In this document: positions 1 to 5,215 of the stretch, piece by piece
Numbering within the stretch: the stretch's first letter is position 1
How the letters are laid out: every line of letters starts with the position of its first letter
Origin: Rhodopirellula sp.
GTDB taxonomy: Bacteria > Planctomycetota > Planctomycetia > Pirellulales > Pirellulaceae
Direction of reading: 5' to 3'
Assembly (NCBI GenBank): GCA_002714565.1
Contig: PAXU01000005.1
Span: 1-5,215 of the forward strand
Length of the DNA stretch: 5,215 nucleotides
Notes under the pieces: model-generated
What the model was told of the DNA's origin: nothing
Seen by the model: only the letters and a program-made list of their open reading frames with translations
Database searches by the model: none
Translations under genes and position numbers: made by a program

Positions 1-1
1 A

Positions 2-673
2 CGTGATTTTTTCGAAGCCCTGAACCACTCCGGTGAAATTAGCATGATAGCGGAAGTAAAGAAAGCAAGCCCATCGGCGGGGGTTATTCGAGCAGACTTT
101 GATCCGGTCAATATTGCACAGTGTTATGAGGCCAATGGGGCGCGATGTATCAGTGTCCTGACAGACCAACATTTCTTTCAAGGCAGTCTGGAGTTTCTGA
201 CTAGCGTCCGATCAAACGTTTCGATTCCAGTACTACGTAAAGATTTTATTCTGGATTCATACCAACTACTCGAAGCCCGTTGTGCTGGTGCTGATGCTGT
301 TTTGTTGATTGCCGAGTGCCTCACCGATTGTGATCTTCGAAAGCTGCACAATGAAACGTTGGAGTTGGGGATGACGCCATTGGTGGAGTTTTACGAACCT
401 GACAATTTGAGTCGTGTCCTCGAAGCAGGTGCCACGTTGGTTGGTGTTAATAATCGGGACCTCAAGACCTTCGTAACAGATTTAGAGCATACCGTACGCA
501 TGCGGCACCAAATCCCTGACGATGTATTACTGGTCGGCGAAAGTGGAATTCATGGGTACGATGATGCCGAGATGCTCCGATCCAATGGTGTAAATGCAAT
601 GCTCGTCGGTGAACATCTGATGAGGCCAACAGATATCGGCGCGGCCGTACGCAGTTTGCTTGGTAAGGACTAA
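2..673 (+). CDS. trpC: Indole-3-glycerol phosphate synthase, 5'-truncated by window edge
   Basis: The enzyme closes the indole ring of 1-(2-carboxyphenylamino)-1-deoxyribulose 5-phosphate to give indole-3-glycerol phosphate, CO2 and water, the fourth step of tryptophan synthesis from chorismate, in the cytoplasm. The open frame runs from base 2, so the ATG at 44 is internal: the 14 codons before it (RDFFEALNHSGEIS) look like family sequence. 223 residues are visible; about 35-40 N-terminal residues should lie outside the window. The (beta/alpha)8-barrel signatures are all present in order: IAEVKKASPS (catalytic Glu and Lys), VLRKDF (catalytic Lys), LVEFYEP (Glu), VGVNNRDL (Asn) and VGESGI (Glu-Ser of the phosphate/substrate site). 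No truncation or frameshift is seen at the C-terminus, which ends in TAA. No other trp gene follows; the next gene converges on it 8 bases away. Identification is secure. Confidence 0.97.
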   Translation, partial: RDFFEALNHSGEISMIAEVKKASPSAGVIRADFDPVNIAQCYEANGARCISVLTDQHFFQGSLEFLTSVRSNVSIPVLRKDFILDSYQLLEARCAGADAVLLIAECLTDCDLRKLHNETLELGMTPLVEFYEPDNLSRVLEAGATLVGVNNRDLKTFVTDLEHTVRMRHQIPDDVLLVGESGIHGYDDAEMLRSNGVNAMLVGEHLMRPTDIGAAVRSLLGKD

Positions 674-681
674 GCGGTAAA

Positions 682-1578
682 TCAGACGATGAGCCGTGCA
701 CAGCACCCGGATGGTAATCCACGACCATCACTTGCGATAATCTCCATGTCATGCGCTAGAGTGTTACCACCACAATGGCCAACCATGATTTGCGAGAGAT
801 ATGCTTGCAACTCTGCCGGGCCGACTCCCGGTGAATGACAAGACAGCAATATGAAATGTGATTCAAGGATCAGGATCTGTTTACACAACTCAAGAAGTTC
901 AGGTAATTGCTGAATCTTCCACACCTGACCCTTAGGGCCGTGACCGTATGATGGCGGATCAAGGATGATACCGTGATAAGTATTTCCTCTCTTCGCTTCC
1001 CGTTGGCAGAATAACATCGCGTCTTCAGCGATCCATCGAATGGGTGCATCGCCGAGGCTGGAGTAATCAGCGTTGTTTCTTGCCCATTGCACAACATTTT
1101 TTGCAGAGTCGATGTGTACAACGCTTGCTCCGGCTTTGGCAGCTGCCATCGTACTCCCACCCGTGTAGGCGAATAGATTCAGTACACGAATTTCGCCGGA
1201 GTCGCGTCTTGCCTGACGAGCCACCTGATCCGCGATCCACAACCAGTTTTGAGACTGTTCGACAAACACTCCCACGTGACCAAATGGTGTGATCTTCAAC
1301 TGAAAACTGAACTGAGCATTGAACGAAAGCGGCCATTCCGAAAGGCCGGAACCATCTGGATTAAGATTCTCAGCAAGCAAAGGGTTTATTGCTTTCCATT
1401 CACCGGCCTGATCGCTGATTCGTTCATAAATCAGATCAGCATCGCTCCAGCGATCGGGGTTAGTGGGAGAAGCAAACTCTGCGGGTGGAGATGGGCGATT
1501 GATAATCAAATCCCCAAATCGTTCGAGCTTTCTCCCTTCGCCAAAATCGAGAAGTTCGTACTGGTCAGGACTAAACAT
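682..1578 (-). CDS. RlmI-like class I SAM-dependent RNA methyltransferase
   Basis: This is probably a cytoplasmic rRNA methyltransferase using S-adenosylmethionine, of the group containing RlmI (23S rRNA m5C1962), but the short form without the N-terminal PUA domain. It has 298 residues against about 396 for E. coli RlmI. The N-terminus has the GEGRKLERFG element (13-22) and a W-rich beta region (44-116). The Rossmann SAM domain follows: motif I LNLFAYTGG (133-141), ribose-binding acidic residue in VHIDSAK (D157), IAEDA (183-187), and motif IV DPPSYGHGPKG (207-217). LLSCHSP (244-250) carries Cys247 near the place where m5C enzymes have their catalytic cysteine. The stop is TGA, so TGA acts as a normal stop here. 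The start ATG has only a weak upstream purine stretch (GGATGA), so start placement is moderately sure. It lies 35 bases downstream of the glycosyltransferase on the same strand and may be co-transcribed. The exact RNA target is inference only. Confidence 0.88.
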   Translation of the reverse strand: MFSPDQYELLDFGEGRKLERFGDLIINRPSPPAEFASPTNPDRWSDADLIYERISDQAGEWKAINPLLAENLNPDGSGLSEWPLSFNAQFSFQLKITPFGHVGVFVEQSQNWLWIADQVARQARRDSGEIRVLNLFAYTGGSTMAAAKAGASVVHIDSAKNVVQWARNNADYSSLGDAPIRWIAEDAMLFCQREAKRGNTYHGIILDPPSYGHGPKGQVWKIQQLPELLELCKQILILESHFILLSCHSPGVGPAELQAYLSQIMVGHCGGNTLAHDMEIIASDGRGLPSGCCARLIV

Positions 1579-1613
1579 CGATCATCCGATACAGAGACAG
1601 GCAACTGAAAGAA

Positions 1614-2678
1614 TTACGCTGCGTGTGATTGTTTAGGTAAGTGCAAGCGATTGGAGAGCACTTCGTCACATGCGTTGGTCACCATTTCCACCGTGATTGC
1701 ACACATGGCTGTATTGGGACCTCGTCTTCGCTCTTTACCCGTTCCATCTTGATAGAAAGCCTGTACGCTCACATGTTGCTCGCCGTACGGACCACAATCA
1801 CTAGGCATCGTTGGTCCATACATACCAATGCACGGAGTGCCAACCGCTGCAGCCATGTGTAGTGGGCCAGTATCACTGCCGACAAACATACATCCTTTTC
1901 GCAGCATAGCTGCCAGCTGAGGAAGGGTTGTGGACGGCGCAAGCTCACAGTGACCGTCTGATTTGCTACTGATCAGTTCGGCCCACTCTTTTTCCTCGCC
2001 ACCAGCCCAAACGACGACGGACGGTAGATTGAATTGCGTTCCGATGAACTTTGCCACGTCAGCATACCGTTCTGCGGGCCAGACTTTGGATGGCCAACCA
2101 GCCCCCGGATTGAGAACCACAAATGGTTCGCGAACTCCAGCGGACAATAGATGGTCTGCAACAAACTGCTCTGCATCTGCATCACGTGGGAAGCTGAATT
2201 GAGCCGTTGGAGATGTAATTCCGAGAGGCTCGAGCAACTGCAAGTATGCGTCGACAACGTGATCAGCCGTCCGCTTAATGCGTATGTTGTTCAAGACAGG
2301 TGCAAGTTCTCGCCCCTGACCACGTGCAAAACCAACGCGATTCTTACATCCAGATAACCAGCCACCCATTGCACTCTTTGTTAGGCTTTGTGCATCGACC
2401 GTCCAGTCAAAGTTCTTTTGGCGTAATTGCTTTCTCAGCTTAAAAACTTCCCTGGGTGACTTCAGCCAACCTTTGGGTACTTTTATTACTTCATCAACTG
2501 CGGGGTGGTTATGTAGAAACGTCGCTCCCGCACCTTGTGTCATCCATGCGATGTAGGCATTTGGAAAAGCCTCACGAATGGCGCAAGCCACAGGCATTGT
2601 CAAAATGCAATCGCCGATGGCACTGAGTCGCGTAATTAGAATTCTAGGAGATTGGTTAGCATCCATGCCTTGAGCCAT
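1614..2678 (-). CDS. Glycosyltransferase family 9 protein (heptosyltransferase-like)
   Basis: GT9 enzymes (WaaC/WaaF type) transfer heptose from an ADP-sugar to lipopolysaccharide core at the cytoplasmic face of the inner membrane. The 354-residue length is normal for the family. The N-terminal GT-B domain opens with RILITRLSAIGDCILTMP (12-29), where Asp23 corresponds to the catalytic Asp of WaaC. The C-terminal domain has the nucleotide-sugar site: LNPGAGWPSKVWP (189-201), with Lys198 in the KxWP motif, then VGSDTGPLHMAAAVG (266-280) and GMYGPTMPSDCGPYG (285-299). No signal peptide or membrane segment is seen. The first ATG is chosen over Met5 because a GAGGT Shine-Dalgarno element sits 9 bases upstream of it. 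It is the middle gene of the leftward trio, between the lipoprotein and the methyltransferase. The actual donor and acceptor sugars cannot be read from the sequence; in planctomycetes this family has many paralogues, so calling it waaF would be too specific. Confidence 0.92.
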   Translation of the reverse strand: MAQGMDANQSPRILITRLSAIGDCILTMPVACAIREAFPNAYIAWMTQGAGATFLHNHPAVDEVIKVPKGWLKSPREVFKLRKQLRQKNFDWTVDAQSLTKSAMGGWLSGCKNRVGFARGQGRELAPVLNNIRIKRTADHVVDAYLQLLEPLGITSPTAQFSFPRDADAEQFVADHLLSAGVREPFVVLNPGAGWPSKVWPAERYADVAKFIGTQFNLPSVVVWAGGEEKEWAELISSKSDGHCELAPSTTLPQLAAMLRKGCMFVGSDTGPLHMAAAVGTPCIGMYGPTMPSDCGPYGEQHVSVQAFYQDGTGKERRRGPNTAMCAITVEMVTNACDEVLSNRLHLPKQSHAA

Positions 2679-2687
2679 TCTCGTCTT

Positions 2688-2692
2688 ACCTC
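2688..2692 (-). promoter_or_regulatory. Shine-Dalgarno element of the GT9 glycosyltransferase gene
   Basis: Read on the minus strand, GAGGT lies 9 bases upstream of the ATG at 2678. It decides the start at Met1 (MAQGMDANQ) instead of Met5, which would have AAGG almost adjacent to it. Confidence 0.55.
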
Positions 2693-2725
2693 AAACTCTG
2701 ACGATAGTAGTACCAGATTAGGTCT

Positions 2726-3586
2726 CTATTTAATTGGCTTCGCATCCGGGTTTTCGGGTAACGTTCCAGGTTCACCACCGACAGGTGCTTCCGTGGTATG
2801 TCCCGCTTGAATCACGGATTGCGAATGTGGTTCCGGTGGGTTGATAAAGGTGAATTCATCCTGAATCTTGATTTCTTCATCTTCATCTTCCCTTGATTTT
2901 GGCCTAAACCACTCTGCTATGGGAATAGAGATTCGTGAACCAGCGAATCTGGTACCCTCATGGATCGTACCCCACTGGAATGGACCGGCTCCGAATATCC
3001 ATGCATCGTTAGCTGTACTTCGGGCAAATTCGACGCCGGACTGCCAGACAGGTTCTTTTTCATCCTTGCTGTATATGAACACGGCGATCTTAGCTACACC
3101 GGATTGGCCATGACGCTTAGCAAATGAGATTTCAGGAATCGCCGGTAGGCTCGGTGTTGATGTGATAATGGATGCAGCCGTTGTGATCGCATTATTAGCA
3201 GGTATACCGTAGGTGACATCGTGGCCGTCACTGCCAAGAGCACCGACACGTGCTTCTATGATATACGTGGCATCATCCTTAGCCTCCTGAACCTGGCAAC
3301 CGTGTGCGAAGAGCTGTTGACGAATAGAACTAACAATGTAATTGGCGTTTACAAAGCCGAATCCTTTGACAGCCGTGATGTACTGGGTGTCCAGAAATAC
3401 TGGCTCACCGGCGATGACCGAAAAATCCATTTTTCCGATAGTCATGTCAACAGCATTGGATATCAGCAATTGTTCGGTTGCCGTCTTAACCTTGGTCGTA
3501 CCACAACCGGTCAACGATACCATGTAACAGCACATTAAGGCTGCCATGGTCATTCTGCGGGCATGCGAATTGCAGAGCTTATGCAT
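2726..3586 (-). CDS. Lipoprotein, DUF6655-like, function unknown
   Basis: This is a 286-residue putative lipoprotein. The N-terminus is a lipoprotein signal: basic n-region (HARR, 8-11), hydrophobic core (12-25) and the lipobox LTGC, with Cys28 as the expected lipidation site. The mature part starts GTTKVKTATEQLLISNAVD, followed by a mixed alpha/beta domain with GFVNANYIVSSIRQQLF (77-93), the small-residue segment NNAITTAASIITSTPSL (131-147), and VWQSGVEFARSTANDAWIFGAGPFQ (180-204, tail of the conserved region). The C-terminus (from about 230) is low complexity: an acidic run SREDEDEE, then Pro/Gly-rich sequence, probably disordered. From memory it resembles the planctomycete DUF6655 family; I could not confirm this by search. 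No enzymatic motif is visible. Starts at Met12 or Met14 would also leave a usable signal peptide; the first ATG is kept because it retains the basic n-region, though its Shine-Dalgarno is weak. It is first in the leftward trio and faces folD across a divergent intergenic region. Confidence 0.85.
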   Translation of the reverse strand: MHKLCNSHARRMTMAALMCCYMVSLTGCGTTKVKTATEQLLISNAVDMTIGKMDFSVIAGEPVFLDTQYITAVKGFGFVNANYIVSSIRQQLFAHGCQVQEAKDDATYIIEARVGALGSDGHDVTYGIPANNAITTAASIITSTPSLPAIPEISFAKRHGQSGVAKIAVFIYSKDEKEPVWQSGVEFARSTANDAWIFGAGPFQWGTIHEGTRFAGSRISIPIAEWFRPKSREDEDEEIKIQDEFTFINPPEPHSQSVIQAGHTTEAPVGGEPGTLPENPDAKPIK

Positions 3587-3604
3587 AAAAGCACTTACTC
3601 ACTC

Positions 3605-3628
3605 ATTACGGATTGACCCCCCCGTAAT
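3605..3628. repeat. 7-base inverted repeat around a C-rich spacer
   Basis: ATTACGG (3605-3611) and CCGTAAT (3622-3628) are perfect reverse complements separated by 10 bases that include most of a C7 run. It lies 18 bases upstream of the lipoprotein start codon. If a leftward transcript starts upstream of it, it would be in the 5' leader or overlap the promoter, so it could be an operator half-site pair or a small hairpin. A chance match of this size in 250 bases is quite possible. Confidence 0.35.
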
Positions 3629-3768
3629 TAAGTCTATTGAAAACCCTGCAAGAAATGGCTGCGATCAGCGCATACCCCTTACTGAGAATTCGGGTGGGGA
3701 GTATAGCAAAAGCATGAATAACCGTCCTATATCAAATAGCAGGGAATCCAGGTTAAGACTGTTGACCC

Positions 3769-3797
3769 ATGACACATGTGCGGTCGTCGGATAAAAT
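3769..3797 (+). promoter_or_regulatory. Putative sigma70-like promoter for folD
   Basis: ATGACA (3769-3774, five of six bases matching TTGACA) and TAAAAT (3792-3797, five of six matching TATAAT) are separated by exactly 17 bases. Transcription would start near 3804, giving a leader of about 35 bases before the folD GTG. The spacer begins inside a perfect 8-base palindrome CACATGTG (3773-3780). This is a consensus-based prediction; planctomycete promoters are less well defined than those of E. coli. Confidence 0.5.
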
Positions 3798-3825
3798 GCA
3801 GCAGCAAACCAGCGTAACGAACTTC

Positions 3826-3833
3826 GGGGGAAG
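3826..3833 (+). promoter_or_regulatory. Ribosome binding site supporting the folD GTG start
   Basis: The purine run GGGGGAAG ends 5 bases before the GTG at 3839. It supports GTG as the initiation codon of folD over the ATG at residue 6 (MDGKAIA), and the residues between (SAEI) fit an ordinary FolD N-terminus. Confidence 0.55.
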
Positions 3834-3838
3834 TATTT

Positions 3839-4579
3839 GTGTCTGCAGAAATCATGGATGGCAAAGCGATCGCTTCTGAGATCCAGAAAGAAATAGCGCA
3901 GGAAGTCGAACAGTTTACTTCCGAAACCGGAGTTACCCCGTGTCTGGCTGCCGTGCTTGTCGGAGATGACCCAGCCAGTCAGGTTTACGTTCGTAACAAG
4001 GAGCGTGCCTGTGAACGCGTTGGTATCGCGAGTCAACTTCACCGTTTGCCACCGGAAACGACTCAACAAGAACTGCTTTCTCTGGTAAGCGACTTGAATA
4101 ACGACTCGTCAGTTCACGGGATACTCGTGCAACTGCCATTGCCATCACATCTGGATGAAACAAGCGTGTTGGATACCGTTAATCCTCTAAAAGATGTTGA
4201 TGCGTTTCATCCTGAAAATGTAGGGCTGATTTCACAAGGGCGGCCAAGGTTTTTGCCGTGCACACCACACGGTGTTCAACAGATCATTGATCGCTGTGGT
4301 ATACAGCTTTCCGGCAAACACGTTGTCGTTGTGGGTCGAAGTGAAATTGTGGGTAAGCCGATGGCGATGATCCTTCTAAACCGCGACAGTTCACGCGGAC
4401 CGCAGGCGGCAAATGCTACAGTAACTGTGTGCCATTCACGGACAGCTAATCTCGCTGAAGTTACCAGAACTGCAGACGTACTGGTGGCCGCTATAGGTAA
4501 ACCACAATTTATTACCGCTGACATGATCAAACCTGGTGCCGTTGTAGTTGACGTTGGTATTAACCGAGTCGAATCGTGA
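3839..4579 (+). CDS. folD: FolD (methylenetetrahydrofolate dehydrogenase/cyclohydrolase), cut short by in-frame TGA
   Basis: FolD interconverts 5,10-methylene-, 5,10-methenyl- and 10-formyl-tetrahydrofolate in the cytoplasm, supplying one-carbon units for purines and formyl-Met-tRNA. The first 246 residues are canonical: N-terminal catalytic domain with Tyr50 and Lys54 (SQVYVRNKERA), Gln98 in LVQLPLP, and Asp121 in KDVDAFHPENVG, all at the same positions as in E. coli FolD; then the NAD(P)-binding Rossmann domain with VVVVGRSEIVGKPMA (162-176), TVTVCHSRT (194-202) and VVVDVGINR (235-243). Translation begins at GTG with a purine-rich ribosome binding site upstream. The protein stops at TGA (4577-4579) right after INRVES, where homologues continue into LVGDVDF. 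About 47 residues, including the PGGVGP motif, are lost, although they are encoded in the same frame downstream. Full length would be 293 residues, close to E. coli (288). As written, the product is probably inactive or unstable. Confidence 0.93.
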   Translation: MSAEIMDGKAIASEIQKEIAQEVEQFTSETGVTPCLAAVLVGDDPASQVYVRNKERACERVGIASQLHRLPPETTQQELLSLVSDLNNDSSVHGILVQLPLPSHLDETSVLDTVNPLKDVDAFHPENVGLISQGRPRFLPCTPHGVQQIIDRCGIQLSGKHVVVVGRSEIVGKPMAMILLNRDSSRGPQAANATVTVCHSRTANLAEVTRTADVLVAAIGKPQFITADMIKPGAVVVDVGINRVES

Positions 4580-4720
4580 TTGGTCGGAGACGTCGATTTT
4601 GGGCCGGTTAGCGAGGTGGCCTCTAACATTACGCCAGTGCCCGGTGGTGTTGGCCCATTAACGGTCACTATGTTGCTATACAACACTCTTACGGGTGCAC
4701 GCCTAGCGCTGGAAACCTAG
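4580..4720 (+). pseudogene. folD: Detached C-terminal part of folD, in frame after the TGA
   Basis: These 46 codons plus TAG follow the folD TGA in the same reading frame. They encode [20 protein letters not shown] and then [20 protein letters not shown] and RLALET, the expected FolD C-terminus with its signature [10 protein letters not shown], which in known structures packs near the active-site cleft. The conservation shows that the frame was under selection until very recently, or that the TGA is a base error. There is no independent start codon or ribosome binding site at the beginning, so it would be expressed only by readthrough. The whole locus (3839-4720) should be viewed as one gene interrupted by a single codon. 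Confidence 0.9.
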
Positions 4721-4738
4721 ATCCCAATGGCAGGTTAA

Positions 4739-5215
4739 ATGGAAATCTCCAGCACGCAAAACCAACGAATCAAAGATGCGGCCAGACTGCGAGAGAAACG
4801 TGGTCGTCAGACTCAATCTCGATTCATTATTGATGGCGGCAGAGAAATCCTGCGAGCAATCAATTCGGGGTGGGAAATTGAAGAATTATTTGTCTGTCCA
4901 GATTGGTGCGAGCGTGATGATCGGCAGGAGTTTCTTCAACAACTCGGCGAGATTAGCCAGCGAATAGACGTTTCAACGGACGTCATGGAGAAACTAAGCT
5001 TTGGCCAGCGTCAGGAAGGCATGGTGGCAACAGCTCGTTATAAACCGATACCTAGCGTAACCGACCTGGCCTCATCCAGTACGTTGGTGGCCGTCCTGGA
5101 AGGAATTGAAAAGCCTGGGAATCTCGGTGCTCTTATGCGATCAGCTGATGCAACAGGCGTCGATGCAATTATTCTGGCTGACGCGCACACGGATATATTT
5201 AATCCGAATGCTATT
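4739..5215 (+). CDS. SpoU/TrmH-family RNA 2'-O-methyltransferase, 3'-truncated by window edge
   Basis: This is predicted to transfer a methyl group from S-adenosylmethionine to a ribose 2'-OH in tRNA or rRNA, in the cytoplasm. 159 residues are visible; the family is usually about 250-280, so roughly the last 100 are outside. The N-terminal part (ISSTQNQRIKDAARLREKRG, then RFIIDGGREILRAI at 28-41 and IEELFVC at 47-53) is the substrate-binding domain typical of RlmB/TrmH-like enzymes. SFGQRQEGMVATA (87-99) leads into the SPOUT catalytic domain, with motif 1 VLEGIEKPGNLGALMRSADA (119-138): Asn128, Gly130 and the catalytic Arg134 are all present. The frame is still open at FNPNAI. Start: ATG directly after an in-frame TAA, with AGG 4 bases upstream. 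It is 18 bases after the folD frame ends and very likely co-transcribed with folD. The specific RNA target cannot be decided, especially without the C-terminal motifs 2 and 3. Confidence 0.93.
   Translation, partial: MEISSTQNQRIKDAARLREKRGRQTQSRFIIDGGREILRAINSGWEIEELFVCPDWCERDDRQEFLQQLGEISQRIDVSTDVMEKLSFGQRQEGMVATARYKPIPSVTDLASSSTLVAVLEGIEKPGNLGALMRSADATGVDAIILADAHTDIFNPNAI

Larger units (their letters stand above)
3587..3838. promoter_or_regulatory. Divergent intergenic region between lipoprotein gene and folD
   Basis: This 252-base stretch separates the leftward lipoprotein gene from rightward folD, so it should hold promoters for both directions. The rightward half contains a good sigma70-like promoter (listed separately). 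The half near the lipoprotein gene contains a 7-base inverted repeat with a C7 tract. I found no convincing -35/-10 pair reading leftward. An 82-codon rightward open frame crosses part of it (3546-3794) but begins inside the lipoprotein gene on the opposite strand and its translation looks like no protein family, so it is not called. Confidence 0.6.

Noticed and set aside
1249..1608. 119-codon rightward open frame opposite the methyltransferase gene
   Set aside because: It is fully antisense to conserved methyltransferase coding sequence and its translation matches nothing I recognise.
3546..3794. 82-codon rightward open frame across the intergenic region
   Set aside because: It starts inside the lipoprotein gene on the other strand, overlaps the predicted folD promoter, and its translation has no domain-like character or ribosome binding site.
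3762..3797. TTGACC (3762-3767) as the -35 box for TAAAAT (3792-3797)
   Set aside because: The spacer would be 24 bases, too long for a sigma70-type promoter; ATGACA at 3769 gives the right 17-base spacing.
3665..4069. 134-codon leftward open frame covering the folD promoter and 5' end
   Set aside because: It is antisense to well-supported folD coding sequence and shows no recognisable protein features.
4577..4579. UGA reassigned to an amino acid (Gly as in Gracilibacteria, or Trp), or selenocysteine
   Set aside because: The other complete genes and the partial ones contain no in-frame TGA, and the methyltransferase gene ends naturally at TGA. FolD has no known selenocysteine here, and I saw no clear SECIS-like hairpin right after the codon.
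4276..4686. 136-codon leftward open frame antisense to folD
   Set aside because: It is a shadow of the folD frame, which has clear family motifs on the plus strand; the antisense translation is low-information Thr/Ser/Pro-rich sequence.
1..5215. Defence system, mobile element or novel multi-gene system
   Set aside because: All six genes fall in housekeeping or envelope families or look like a lineage-specific lipoprotein; there are no transposase, integrase, toxin, nuclease or repeat-array signatures.

Overview
The window reads as ordinary chromosomal, housekeeping-type sequence from a Gram-negative-like bacterium. It is most likely a member of the Planctomycetota (Pirellulaceae-like). This is inferred from the combination of a DUF6655-like lipoprotein, a GT9 lipopolysaccharide-type glycosyltransferase and an rRNA methyltransferase of the short RlmI-like type, from the roughly balanced base composition (judged by eye), and from weak or irregular ribosome binding sites. 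Taxonomy is not proven by the sequence. Six protein genes fill almost the whole window; two run off its edges. I see no tRNA, rRNA, CRISPR array, insertion sequence, phage gene or attachment site.

Layout. Bases 2-673 (+) are the 3' part of trpC (indole-3-glycerol phosphate synthase), with all its recognisable catalytic residues. It converges, with only 8 bases between stop codons, on a leftward group of three genes: a RlmI-like class I SAM-dependent methyltransferase (682-1578, -), a GT9 heptosyltransferase-like glycosyltransferase (1614-2678, -) and a lipoprotein (2726-3586, -). The gaps inside this group are 35 and 47 bases, so the three could be one transcript read from the lipoprotein towards trpC. 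A 252-base divergent intergenic region (3587-3838) follows. It carries a good sigma70-like promoter for the rightward genes, a short inverted repeat and a C7 tract. Rightward come folD (GTG start at 3839) and, 18 bases after the folD reading frame ends, the 5' part of a SpoU/TrmH-family RNA 2'-O-methyltransferase (4739 to the window edge).

The most notable observation is in folD. An in-frame TGA at 4577-4579 stops the protein after 246 residues. The same frame continues without any shift for 46 more codons to a TAG at 4718-4720, and these codons encode the missing, highly conserved FolD C-terminus, including the [10 protein letters not shown] motif. This is either a sequencing error, a recent nonsense mutation or, much less likely, a recoded stop.

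Functionally the genes are a mixture: tryptophan synthesis, one-carbon folate metabolism, two RNA methyltransferases and envelope functions (glycosyltransferase and lipoprotein). I found no convincing undescribed multi-gene system here.
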